Assembly (NCBI GenBank): GCA_037176885.1
Contig: JAWWNJ010000152.1
Location: forward strand, 62,001 to 126,000
DNA from: Favolaschia claudopus
Taxonomy: Eukaryota; Basidiomycota; Agaricomycetes; Agaricales; Mycenaceae
Direction: 5' to 3'
DNA: 64,000 nt
Positions 10,801-21,053 of the stretch are shown here, in pieces. Below the pieces are notes generated by a model that was not told the origin of the DNA, ran no database searches, and worked only from the letters and a program-made list of their open reading frames with translations. The position numbers and the translations under genes are program-made. The first letter of the stretch is position 1; each line of letters opens with the position of its first letter.

Positions 10801-11734
10801 ATGACTACCAGTACTTCTCTTCCAGTCATCGTCCCTGCTACCGCCCCCATCGTCGCGCGTCACCTCACAAAGACGAGGTGTTCCACGAAGACGACGTTTA
10901 CCCTCCTCCTCTCCCGGTCTTGCTCAAGGACACAGACTTCCCTCTCCCAATTTTTGAGCCACTCTACGCCAACACGGCCCCCATCCTCGGCGTCGAACCC
11001 CCCTTGCGTCTTCCCCAGATCAATGCCAGCACTCCGTTCAATGGCATAGATCCTGTATCTGAAAAAAACTCCCTTCCTGAACTTCCTCAGAGGGCAAACA
11101 CGCCTCGGAAGCTGCCCGAGCGCACTCCTCATCGGGTGGTCCGCATACACTCTCCTTATCCATTGCGCGCAAGCGGTTCTCGACAGATCACCCGTCGAGA
11201 ATCCTCTCCCCTCAGTCCTCCTCCTGAGGAAACAGTTCATCATTATCCTCCGAGAGCTCCTCCGATAACCATTCCGCGGCCAACTCGTGTCCAGGAAAAC
11301 TACACGACCTCCCTCGACGCTCATCTCTCTAAACCTATGCACGAAAAATTGAAGGTAAGTCGCGTCGTTGTTTCTTCGATCTGTAGCCTGATAGAGTTTC
11401 AAGGCAGCTTTCGATGATGCTGCACCAAACTTTCTCAATCTTTCTCGGTCTTTCACGGAGCAGGACTCGGGAGATATCGAGAAGTTCAAAGCAGAGGTCT
11501 TTCGCTTCTTGGTTTTCTGCCAGCGTCCATCTTCTGACCAATCAGCGTGCACAGATGCATAGAATTCATCCAGTTTTGAAACAGTTCGAGCAGGACTGGG
11601 CTTTTCAGGGCATCGTTACCAATTTACTCCGGAACCGCAAGGCCTCTCGCCACCGTGAGCAGGCGGCGGAACTTGCAGCGATCGCCAGTGGGAAAAAGAT
11701 CAATGAGGGACGAAGGCCACGCGTAGGAGCGTAG
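10801..11734 (+). pseudogene. Unknown spliced gene, tandem copy 2
   Basis: This is a paralogue of the gene at 9504 with the same exon plan. The start MTTSTSLPVIVPATAP is followed by IVARHLTKTR, then one missing base near 10877 relative to copy 1 shifts the frame into FHEDDVYPPPLPVLLKDTDF. Exon 1 ends at 11354 (GAAG/GTAAGT), exon 2 is 11404-11496 (AAFDDAAPNFLNLSRSFTEQ) and exon 3 is 11555-11734 (FEQDWAFQGIVTNLL, basic end). Exon 1 has a long Pro/Arg-rich, low-complexity middle that copy 1 lacks or has lost. If translation starts at 10878 the frame is intact, so this copy may still be functional; otherwise it carries one frameshift. Confidence 0.55.
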
Positions 11735-12267
11735 TTTAACCACTTACTCTAGTATTGTGTCGATTGTTCAAAGTACCGAATTTCATTGCCTCTGTATGTC
11801 TTATCTACGGTTGGCGGGAAGGCCGCGGTTGACTTTGACTTTTGATTTCTGTCATCGGCCGGGATAATTCTATTCAGAAACCCCGATTTTCCCAGAACTT
11901 AGTCATCTACTGTATCCTCTGTGTACCTTCCCCCCAACAGAGGTCAGACTGCGGATTGAACTAGGATTCAAACTTAGAGTCAGACATATGCAACACATAT
12001 GTATTTACTTAATGGGTGGGGCGGCCAGTGGCCCGAGAGCCTCCAGTTTCTTACTTAAGCTGTGAACCTCTCTTTTTTTACTCAAAATCGCAAACGGAGT
12101 AAGTTGATTTTTCTTCAGGATTTGGCGGGTGGCTGTGCAAACGTAATGCTTATTGGGGGAGCTTGCTCCCCCCTTATCAGAGCCGTCACCGAAAAGCAAT
12201 AAGCTGTGCTCTTGCACTTTTGATGGGTATCGTAACTTCTGATGTGATCGATGAAGCCGTGATAAAT
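11735..12267. other. No supported gene
   Basis: A 125-codon minus-strand frame (12005-12382) overlaps the duplicated block and has no recognisable domain. No promoter or element end can be placed. Confidence 0.35.
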
Positions 12268-13101
12268 TGTTGTTCCAGTGTAATCCCGTACTGTTCCTGC
12301 TGATCTTTCGGCAACACTGCTTGATCCTGTCTGATGGAAGCATGTGTTGCACTGATTGACCTACCCCCTCCCTGGCTCCCATGAAAAGGCACTGAGTTCA
12401 TGGGTCTCTAGCTATTGAATGTGTACTATTAGAGCAGGGAGGTATACTTTGCCGGAATCATATGTACCGAGAATTTTACATCAATTTCTTCCGCCCTGTT
12501 CCCAACTTTTTGTACTTCTCGATTGCAGGATCAGTAGAACTGTAGAACTGTAGAAGAGTCTAAGAAGACAGTCTGAATTTGAATTTGCAGCAAAATTAGT
12601 TGAACAGTTCGGCCTCAAAAGCATCCGCGTCCGTGATTTGCGCAAGGTCGCCCTACTGTAGGCCAGAAACTGGCATACAAAGCATATTAAATGGTTGTTC
12701 CAGTGTAATGCCGTACTGTTCCTGCTGATCTTTCGGCAACACTGGTTGATCCTGTCTGATGGAAGCATGTGTTGCACTGATTGACCCCCTCCCTGGCTGA
12801 GGCTACAGGCACTGAGTTCATGGGTTTCTAGCGATTGCTATTGAATGTTTAGAGCAGGGAGGTATACTTTGCCGTATTCATAAGTAACCATACCGAGAAT
12901 TTTACATCAACTTCTTCCGCCCCAGATTTTTGTACTTCTCTGATTGCAGGATCAGTAGAACTGTAGAACTGTAGAAAGACAGTCTGAATTCGAATTTGCA
13001 GCAAAATTAGTTGAACAGTTCGGCCTCAAAAGCATCCGCGTCCGTGATTTGCGCAAGGTCGCCCTACTGTAGGCCAGAAACTGGCATACAAATCATATTA
13101 T
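12268..13101 (+). repeat. Direct tandem duplication, unit about 420 bp
   Basis: Two adjacent units (about 12268-12688 and 12693-13101) share TTGTTCCAGTGTAAT at the left, GGCCTCAAAAGCATCCGCGT inside and GAAACTGGCATACAAA at the right. The offset is about 425 bp. Differences are small indels, for example a 7-bp change in the run of GTAGAACTGTAGAA repeats, so the duplication is fairly recent. No coding potential is apparent. Confidence 0.85.
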
Positions 13102-13182
13102 AAGGGTGGCGGATTGGGGTGACGTCTATCTTAGGTGGAAGATGATGCATGCACTGCGTTCCGACGTCGGCTACGCTGGCCA

Positions 13183-13287
13183 TTTTTAGCTGGTGACACC
13201 CGAGGTCTAGGTGAGCCTAGGCGCCTGAACAGCCTCTGTTGAGTCGGCTACGCTCAGCTGGCAGTCGGGCGTCACCAGCTAAAAATA
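13183..13287. repeat. Short inverted-repeat element
   Basis: The arms TTTTTAGCTGGTGACACCCGA (left) and its inverse TCGGGCGTCACCAGCTAAAAA (right) enclose about 65 bp. A similar arrangement with the same TTTTTAGC tip occurs at 40841-40957. The target duplication is not clear. Confidence 0.5.
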
Positions 13288-13341
13288 CCCCAAATTTCTA
13301 AGTTTAGCCGACCCCGGAGATCACACATCAAACAAAAACGG

Positions 13342-13382
13342 CTGTACCATTTCGACCGGAATCTTCGGTCGAAATGGTACAG
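13342..13382. repeat. Perfect 17-bp hairpin
   Basis: CTGTACCATTTCGACCG is followed by the 7-bp loop GAATCTT and then the exact inverse. The arm begins like the ends of the MITE at 47414-47677 (CTGTAGTATTTCG) and the relic near 49690 (ATGAAATGGTACAG), so it may be two fused MITE ends without an interior. Confidence 0.6.
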
Positions 13383-15013
13383 TATCCAGCACGGACCGAC
13401 ATGTCCTGTACAGTATATCCAGGCCAGAAGTCATGTAATCGCGTTGCTCCGCTGATTTCCCATCAAAGCTCGTTATTTCACATCCCTAGGTGTTGTGACG
13501 GGTTTGGAGGTGGGAGATATTATTTATTCATACAATACATACATATGTACCAGTATGTACCCACACCACAAACCTCGGCCAAATGATGACCATGGCAAAT
13601 TGGCACTTGGTTTTGGGTACGAGGTGAGCTGGTACAGCCACTCGGCCGAGTACCCAAGGTCCGATGACACAAATCGAAAATCAAAACCAACCGCGGCCTT
13701 CCCGCCAACCGTACTTATTACATGTTTCTTTGGAACTATCTTGCATTTTCGTTCGCGAGACGTTACAAAGCACGGTATTTGTGACAAGCGCCGTTGCGCA
13801 CGATCACGGATCAGCATTAATCTTCCCACACTAATGAGCGTGAGAGTCAGTGGCGATGAAGATCATCTGATCTTGAGCACCCGTCCCCCATGTTGGACGC
13901 CTACGTTGTGCAACCTTCAAGCAACCTTCGTGCCCAATTTTCCGTGATGTATGGCGCCTACGCTTCCATCTTATCCTGCCACTCTAGATTCGACCGCAAA
14001 CTACACCAGCAACTAGAAGTACTTGCGGAGATATCCACCCCGCCGCTAAGCGGTTTCTATCAAAGTTGCCCTCTAACTCCAAAATTTTGCGATCCTTGAA
14101 TTCAACTGATCGGTATTGATATGAAGACTGAAACTGACACAACTTGCTCATTTCTTGTCAGAATCACTTCAACCTGAATGATTATGGAAGCCAGAACATA
14201 GACAATGAGTTTTGCAATTTCAAATTGCAAGGCAAGGACCAATTGCCTTCGTAAAAATGAAATTACATACCATAGGATCATTCTCAGTGCTGAGCTGTTT
14301 GATTCATGTTTTCCAAAAGGTGAGATTGCAGACCAATTCTTCCTTCAAATCCAAATATATAATCCCTTTATAGCACCAGAATATGCAAAACTGAGTGAGA
14401 ACGGAGCGAACCACTTGCCAGTCAAGCTGTGTATACTCGGCATGATGCGATCAAGTTACGGCAAGTGCGGCCGCCTTTCAAAACAAGTAATCAACCAAGT
14501 GGATTGGACGAGAATTGATGGAGATATAAGCACTTCAAGCTTCAAGACAGTATGTTTCAAATGCTTTCTTTACATCAAAAAAACAAGAAGTGCCATTAAC
14601 TTTGCAAACAGCTGTAAATCGGTCTGCACCTTGTTTACATATTGCTTTTACTTTTGGACCGCCTCCGTACACAAGCCATAGGGGCTAATTGTTGACAAAA
14701 GAACACATCGGATGCCACCCGAATTGAGTATAAATTTAAGAAGTTGTCGCTACACAGGCCCCTCCAAAAGCATATCCGCATGCTCAACACCTCACACAGA
14801 CGATTACGAATGCTGTGGATCACCCATGTTCGGCTCCTTGCCCAAGTACTGCATGAAATCATATGTGATGAGTCAGTGGCAGCTTTCGATGTGCCACAAA
14901 TCAGAAAAGGGGTAGCTCAGCTTTTACGATATATGGCGCGTTCCTTTGATAGTCTCAGTGTTCAGCGGCTGACATGGCCATAGATCTATTTAGGCTCAGC
15001 CACTGTGAGCAAA
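13383..15013. other. No supported gene
   Basis: Open frames up to 158 codons (14205-14681) exist on the plus strand, but none shows a known domain or a convincing splice link to the frame at 15014. Treat this as intergenic or decayed sequence. Confidence 0.35.
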
Positions 15014-15451
15014 ATGGAGGACCCCGGGAATCTATCCCAATATTACGTTCCCGAATTTGCCACAATGGCATTTGCCATGGCTGAGCGGTTCATTTCGAGG
15101 TTCGGGTTTGAGGGGGACGAGGATACTGCATTCCGCCATGACTTGTTTGAGGCACTTGACTTGCTTCACTGCAGCATGATTGCAGCTCCAGGATATGGTT
15201 CGTCTCCGTACGACGCTCCCGAATTCCTTGGTGGCGATCCAAGTGAATATGGCATCGGAACACGCACAAAGCATATCCAGGTTTTGGAGCTCAATTCAGA
15301 GTGTCGACATGCCTTCGGATGTAACCTGAAGCGCTATCAGGACGACCAAGCCGGCTACTACTATGAGTTCCCTACAATAGCTGACGAAGATCGATTTGTA
15401 CCAACTAGACCTAATACTCCAGACCCAGAGAATACGGAGCTTGCGCTATGA
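15014..15451 (+). CDS. Hypothetical protein, about 145 residues
   Basis: I do not recognise this protein. The frame is open and starts at MEDPGNLSQYYV, preceded by AAA in front of ATGG, a fair fungal start context; an in-frame ATG sits nine bases upstream. The product is acidic, begins with a predicted helix (FATMAFAMAERFISRFGF) and ends in a Pro/Asp/Glu-rich tail. No motif, signal peptide or membrane segment is evident. It may be the last exon of a larger gene. Confidence 0.35.
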   Translation: MEDPGNLSQYYVPEFATMAFAMAERFISRFGFEGDEDTAFRHDLFEALDLLHCSMIAAPGYGSSPYDAPEFLGGDPSEYGIGTRTKHIQVLELNSECRHAFGCNLKRYQDDQAGYYYEFPTIADEDRFVPTRPNTPDPENTELAL

Positions 15452-16299
15452 CTCAAAAACATGTAGACTCAAGTAGTTTACCTTTTCTACCTTGTTTCTA
15501 CTTACCTCATCGTCCATTTTTTTTCTGGGCTTGAACTTGAACTTGAACGCGTAAGCAAGCATCAGCTGATTGCCGACTGGTGGTGGTGGGAATCACGCTT
15601 TGCACACTGCAAAAACAGGCAGTAGAATAATATCAAGAGCTCTCACTTCTTCGTTTAATGCAGGCAATCATCCAAGATACCCACAATCTAGCATTCTTGA
15701 TGCTGCTTTGATGTTGCTCTGTAAAGGAGTGGTAATACTTGTATAATTTGTTCGAAATGTAGACATTCAAAACCATGCCAAAATAAAGCTGCTTGAACTC
15801 TCTGAGCATCTGTGTGCTTGCAGCGAAGTTCTCTTGAAGTTCTCCTTTCCTTCTTTCTTTTTCTTCTTTTTCGACGTCTTTGCACGTTTTTCCCCTTATG
15901 GACACCCAGTAGTATAATCGGAAAACCAAGAAAATTGATCCTCGCTGTCCAACAAATCGGGCTGATCGGCCGAACGTTTTCTTATCTTATCTCGAAACTG
16001 TGACGGTTCAAGTCCTGATCGGATTGTCCTCGCAGAAGGTTGTCTAAACCTAAGAGTTGTCCTGCGATGAGAATTGTCAACAAGGAAAGTTGTCCACGAG
16101 GAAAGAGCCGGATTTTTTTATTTTCTCTCAAATCCTATACTTTAAAAGAGCACGGCACAGCCTCAGCGCCGGAAAGGGAAATTCACCCCGTGACTTTCTG
16201 TCAAAGCCTAAGCTTAAAGAATCCCCGCGGCGACGCGCGCCAGCGAGTGCAGTTCTCCGAAAAACTCAGTAAATTTGGGGCGCGTAGGAGTACTGTTGT
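15452..16299. other. No supported gene
   Basis: Includes a pyrimidine-rich tract (15840-15900). The open frames on both strands are short and unlike known proteins. Confidence 0.35.
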
Positions 16300-16848
16300 T
16301 GACTATCCACAGCCTGCGCATCATTCCCAACGAAGAAACGATGCAGAGGCTCTGGCGGCTCTTCGAGTCGCTGCAACGCGACCTTGCCATGATTACAGCA
16401 CATCCCGTACGGCGAACGGGAATTTTTCGCGGGGTGTAGGACTTGCTCAGCGACCCAATGGAGTGCTCCGCATGTGGGACAGCGGTCGTTCATGTAACCG
16501 AGATCATGGCGAGATGGCGGATCCAGGTAATCTTTGCACGCCGCTAAAAACAACTCGTCGCGACGATTATTTTCATAACGGTATGCAATCAGCGGAGGAA
16601 GTAATATAACCATCAATTACACGTACTTGGCGGCCATGCGGGACTCGCATTTTGATTGTATTCGCGTGTACGATTGCCTGTTCCTTCAGGCCGAGCTTGT
16701 GCAAAATTAACGGCTTGAGACACCGACTACAAAGAGATAACTCACCACCAGCAGCGCCAGCACTCTGGTGTGTTGCAGGTGGGGTAGGGAGACCGTTGTG
16801 GATGGCCTGAGGAGCAAGACTTTTCAAGCCTCTCAAACTGAACAACAA
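16300..16848 (-). pseudogene. Helitron replication-helicase N-terminal fragment
   Basis: The minus strand encodes the Helitron_like_N signature. In order it has DLGYMNDRCPTCGALHWVAE (about 16500), then PYGMCCNHGKVALQRLEEPP and LHRFFVGNDAQA (about 16330). This matches the cysteine-bearing domain that precedes the Rep domain in Helitron RepHel proteins, which mobilise DNA by rolling-circle transposition. The similarity stops just after NDAQA, where family members continue with FRxNIRxYN, so the rest of Rep and the helicase are missing. An upstream exon (16573-16848) with CSRCLKPL and KEQAIVHA probably joins through a short intron near 16620. The hairpin repeat at 17121 lies upstream and could be related to the element's 5' end; this is unproven. 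Confidence 0.75.
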
Positions 16849-17120
16849 AACTGACTTACTTGTGATACTCGAGAGTTGCGGACAGTCGGCGGAGGATCTG
16901 TAAAGCAGAAAAGTGTGTTAGAAGTAAATACTAATGAATACTGAATGAATTGCAGCGCACCGACATCCATTCTCGCAGCCTTCTCGGCACGTTCCCGCTC
17001 CCTTCTTGCTCTTTGGGCCAGGGATCTGTTGGAAGAGGCTTGCGGTGGAGGTGCCGGACGGTTTTCGCGAGCTGTTTGATGTCTTCTGCGTTGACCAAGA
17101 GATCGCGCGCTAAGAGTGGT

Positions 17121-17198
17121 ATATCAAGTTATTTTTTCCGTCTCAAATTTTCCAAAAAAAAATAACTCTATTGATATTAGGTCTGACTAGGGAGACTA
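17121..17198 (+). repeat. Hairpin repeat, copy 2
   Basis: Second copy of the element at 9401, with ATATCAAGTTATTTTTTCC, a paired AAAAAAATAACT, and GTCTGACTAGGGAGACTA downstream. The flanking bases differ from copy 1, so this is a dispersed element rather than a segmental duplication. Confidence 0.55.
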
Positions 17199-18317
17199 GC
17201 CGAATCTGGCGGGGCGGCATATTTTCATCATGCTGAGCGGGGACGCGTCTGGGGGCTGCCTTCATTGCGCATAAGTCACGTTGTATCTGGCGTTGTAGTT
17301 GTTGATGCCTTCGCGGCGTTGTCGGAGGAGTTAATAAGTTCCTGGAAACGGTGAGTCTACAGCAGAGGCGGGGAGAATCGAGTGCACATCTTCTGTTAGG
17401 TTAGAATGAAGAGAGACGGTGAAAAGACTTAGAGGTCACACGGAAGGGTTAAAGAAACACGTTTATTGAAGGCGAGGCTACGGTGATACTGTGGGGTGTG
17501 TTGGAGCGTTGTGGAGCGGAGGTTGGAAGACGTGCGAGACAGTAGCGGAGTTGTGGTGAGCTGTTTGGCCGGAACGGATGACGTTGGTGGAGCCCTCGGG
17601 TATTCCCGGAACCACTTGATTGACGTTTGTCCAGAGTCAACCCTCGATTGTAATATAGATATAGATACATAAAATTCTACTGCAATCGGCCATGAATTTG
17701 ATTGTACAGCCGTTTTGGAAAAAATATACGGGTTTTGATCGAGTGGTGCTCATTTGTTTGTGCTTACCTTTGTTTTGCTTCCCGTCACCAGCTCCACTTC
17801 AGCCGAATCTGAGTTTTGCTTCCGCCACCCAGAGAACACCAGGAAAAAACAGGGGGTTAACAGAACTGAGGATCAAGACTCAACTGCTGCTTGCCCAGAG
17901 CTCGACAGGGCCATGACTTGCGGGCAAGGGCCAAAACAAGGGACCAGTGGCACTTGATGTGGTACGGCAACGCCCCAAAAAGTGGTGCCCCCAGCTTTGC
18001 CGATGACAGAATCGTCAACAAACGTAAGCACAAAAGAACGAGCACTACTCAATCAAAACCCGTATACTTATTGTCTTTACAATCTAGTCTATGTATGTAA
18101 CTTGAGGCTGGATATAATTATGAGGCTGGGTAGGAGACTGCGCTGCGCGCTTCTCTCGTTACTTCTCGGCACTCAAGTCTCAAGCGACGACATTGCGACT
18201 CGATCACAACATCTCCACACAATGACCTTGCAATGAGTGCGTGCGAAACCTGTTTCGGGAAGTCACATGCATGACCGTCTACGTTCCCGCCAACCTTACT
18301 TGATAGTAACCGCCACC
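17199..18317. other. Intergenic, upstream of the F-box gene
   Basis: No supported gene. Short open frames only. Confidence 0.4.
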
Positions 18318-19777
18318 ATGGAGCTGCGCGCGCTAGGGCAAGACATTCTACTGCATATTTTGATTATCCTCGATGTTTATTCGCTACTCCAAGTATCCAG
18401 GGTAAGTTTTTAGTGGACGAAACGAGCCACCCTGTTAAATTCACATATGAAGTTGAGCCACTTCTACAACGATCTCGTCCACATCAAGCAAGTGTGGCTT
18501 GCTGTCCTTGGACGCCTTGGTGCTCTGGGAAGAGTGGACCTGCCTGCCGACAAGGTGCTCGACAGTCTAACTTCCAAGGAGATCATCGAGCAAATAAAGC
18601 GTGCGGTCGTTGGACCGCACACGTGGCACGGTCAAGCTTTGCCACTGATCGACGTGGAGCTCTCTCTTGATCTCAACTTCTTACCACTCGTTTGTGGTCT
18701 TGCCCCGGGGGGCAGATACATCTTTGCAATGGACACGCAGCAGATTCAACTGTTCACAATAGATTCCACCCAGCCATTGTGGTCCTGGAAAGTGATGGAA
18801 CAAGGTCCGGAGGGTTTTCCGTCCCTAGTCCAGCTACAAGGGCTTGCCACCGGCCCTATCATGTCAATTGTGGCAATGGATCTGTAAATATCCATCTGAC
18901 AAGGCTGTCAAGTGTTGACAAGTTTTCAGAAATGGCGGAACTCACATTCTTGCACTTAAATTGGACTGGGAGTCTGGACTCTCCTCTCGGATACTACATC
19001 TCTATACTGGTGTGACAGTCGTTTGTGCCCTGAGTGTATGGGACAATATTCTTGTTTTTGAGATTTCCGCTGGGCTTCTGCTCTTGAATTGGGTAAGAAT
19101 GGAGTATGTCCTTTGGAAAGAGCCCACCCATGCCGAGGTAAGAATCCCTCCTCTCTTATTCACAATCAATCCTGATGGTTGGCATTTTGGAGGGCTCATA
19201 TGCGTTTTCCTCTGGATACTTGTTTCACCTCACTCCCTTGGGAGTTTGCGTGTGTCCCATCTCCTCGTTTGATGGCCTGTGGCGCTCTTTGGTTGATTTT
19301 CAGCCCGATGATATCCCAAGTACTCCATGTGTCCTAAATGCCCCTACCGCCGTGAGGATGGTGCTCCCGCAATACAATGGACCTGGATGGAAGCTATTGA
19401 TAGCGCAGGGACATCCCCTTCACCTCGACGAATACGTGATCGTGCTTGGCCGACTCCGAGGAAACACAAAGGCTGTCCACAGATATCGACTGAAACTCTC
19501 ACCCATTCCATTAGTTTCCCTCCAATCTACTCTGGAGTACCCTTTGCAATCCGTCATCTCCGACACCGGCTATGGATTGATGGTCACGGAGACCGATATC
19601 GTCGCTTTTCACCCGTCCCGCTCAAAAAGAAATATGTTCGGTTTGAAGAAGCAGATTCAGACAAAGCTTTTACCTCGGCCCCCGCAATTAGCAACACTTG
19701 GATTCTATTCTGGCGCAGTGACAACGTGCGCTCAGAGCATGAATGGATCAAAACTTGGAATCCACAAATATATGTGA
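18318..19777 (+). CDS. F-box protein with beta-propeller-like C-terminus, four exons
   Basis: The start ATG sits in a strong context (CGCCACCATGG). Exons 18318-18401, 18453-18883, 18930-19137 and 19193-19777 join in one uninterrupted frame of about 435 residues; all three introns (51, 46 and 55 bp) are GT-AG. Residues 1 to 40 match an F-box: LGQDILLHILIILDVYSLLQ, then VSR/LSHFYNDL. F-box proteins are substrate receptors of SCF ubiquitin ligases and bind Skp1 through this segment. The remainder has repeated strands such as GGRYIFAMDTQQIQLFTID, GGTHILALKLDW, LSVWDNILVFEI and GYGLMVTETDIVAFHPS, like the degenerate WD40/beta-propeller parts of many mushroom F-box proteins. It may choose a substrate through this part. 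A weak alternative donor near 19771 could add a short last exon. No lesions are seen, so this is the best intact host gene here. Confidence 0.8.
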
Positions 19778-20199
19778 GCTACGGTGCAGAATGTCCGTTG
19801 GCCAAACTTCACGTGCTTTGATAGATAGAACTTGAAGCCTACTGAGAGCTAAGGCTAAGAAGGTACGACTGGACTTATTGTTAGTCCAGCTGTAGTCAGT
19901 GCGCCCCCGTTCTTACTTAAGTACAGCGGGTACACAGCTTGTTGACTGATTCCCTTTTCATGAAATTCCGAAATTCCATGTAATTCAATGTGGCTGAAGA
20001 GTTTTGTCAGAGTCCCCAATATATTAAACGATTCTGCGTCCGAACCCTTTGTCGATTGATATCTGATGTCCAACATTCGGAAAAACTCGTAAGGGATTCA
20101 ACAGTTTAACAGTGTGATATTCGTCTACGTAGACAAGCTACTTAGGTACGTGTACCTCGACGAACCCAAAGAGAAATAAAATGCCTCATCACAGATATA
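19778..20199. other. Intergenic
   Basis: No gene or element end recognised downstream of the F-box gene. Confidence 0.4.
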
Positions 20200-20326
20200 C
20201 AGTGGCGGCGGGATCTGATGCCACCCCCCAGAAATTGATGTGACCCCAATCGACTCCACTTGCATCAAAAGTTCCAGAAATGGGCTGTTCTATTTTTAGG
20301 GGTGGCATCAGATGGCGCCGCCACTG
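20200..20326. mobile_element. MITE, 127 bp, TA target duplication
   Basis: The ends are CAGTGGCGGCGGGATCTGAT on the left and the inverse of CAGTGGCGGCGCCATCTGAT on the right, so TIRs are about 30 bp. TA flanks both sides (20198-20199 and 20327-20328). This is the form of a Tc1/mariner-type non-autonomous element. Its first bases CAGTGG(C/T)GGC are shared with the large foldback at 48752. Confidence 0.8.
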
Positions 20327-20856
20327 TACAGAACCACGTGACCCAATGACATAATCATCCATCGAAAAAAATCCATCGCTGTCGACGGCGGGCTACAGTG
20401 AGGTAGGGGGGGCTCCAAGGAAGCATGAAGCCGAGTCGAAGGGAAGGAATAGTCTCCATAGATGCTATGAGACGCGCGGAATGTGCGACACAGGCTGGAT
20501 GTGCGCTCGACATCGTGGATGACGGACGCAGGGAAGTCGGCAGGGAGGAGAATACGGGTGTGGAGGAGTGAAATGGATTGGCAGAGCGCTGTAAGGTGTT
20601 TTTGGGCGTGCTCGAGTTGTCTCAGGAGCTTGTAGTGCCTCGTCGCTGTTTTCCTGCCAAGGCGGTAACGGGCGAATGCAGCGCGCGATGTGAGCGAGGC
20701 CTGCTTCGAGCGAATGGCTAGGAACTTGGCGGTGCGCGGGTTCCAGCGTGGGCCAGGGAAGTGGGGAGTGTCAGCTCGTGGTTGTCTGAGACGAAACGGG
20801 GGCCACGGTCGGCGGGGGTTTTCTCGGGCGGGGCGCGTATTTGGGGTTGGGGGCAT
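20308..20856 (-). CDS. Hypothetical basic protein, 182 residues (doubtful)
   Basis: A single long open frame rich in Arg, Pro and Ser, with a helical middle (FARYRLGRKTATRHYKLLRQ). No family is recognised. Its last codons run into the MITE at 20200-20326, so if real the natural end has been replaced. It may be a chance frame in GC-rich DNA. Confidence 0.25.
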   Translation of the reverse strand: MPPTPNTRPARENPRRPWPPFRLRQPRADTPHFPGPRWNPRTAKFLAIRSKQASLTSRAAFARYRLGRKTATRHYKLLRQLEHAQKHLTALCQSISLLHTRILLPADFPASVIHDVERTSSLCRTFRASHSIYGDYSFPSTRLHASLEPPLPHCSPPSTAMDFFRWMIMSLGHVVLYSGGAI

Positions 20857-20863
20857 TAGGGAG

Positions 20864-21053
20864 TTTGTGCGAGCGACCTAGGTCGCTTTTCAACCGCTCA
20901 GATCTCCGCAACAACAGATACCAGGTATGAGCTCCAAGCGACCTAAGAGAGTATCGCCCTGGGGCATTCCTAGGTCGCTGGGTCCTCACACCTGAGGCTG
21001 CTCGCTGTGGAGATCTGAGCGGTCCCAAAGCGACCCGGGTCGCTTTGCACAAA
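20864..21053. repeat. Inverted-repeat element, 190 bp
   Basis: The left arm contains TTTGTGC, AGCGACCTAGGTCGCTTTT and CCGCTCAGATCTCC. The right arm is the inverse, with GGAGATCTGAGCGG, AAAGCGACC and GCACAAA. The arms are about 45 bp and contain the self-complementary CGACCTAGGTCG. No target duplication is clear. It directly abuts the coding frame that follows. Confidence 0.6.

Noticed and set aside
10860..11552. 230-codon minus-strand open frame
   Set aside because: It is antisense to the spliced tandem gene copy 2, which is supported by its paralogue.
15990..16030. tRNA-like B box (GGTTCAAGTCC)
   Set aside because: No acceptor or T-stem pairing and no A box at the right distance; not a tRNA gene.
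17121..17198. Helitron 5' terminus next to the helicase fragment
   Set aside because: The minus-strand TCTCCC start is suggestive, but the expected preceding A is absent and the second copy has no Helitron gene nearby, so it is kept only as a repeat.
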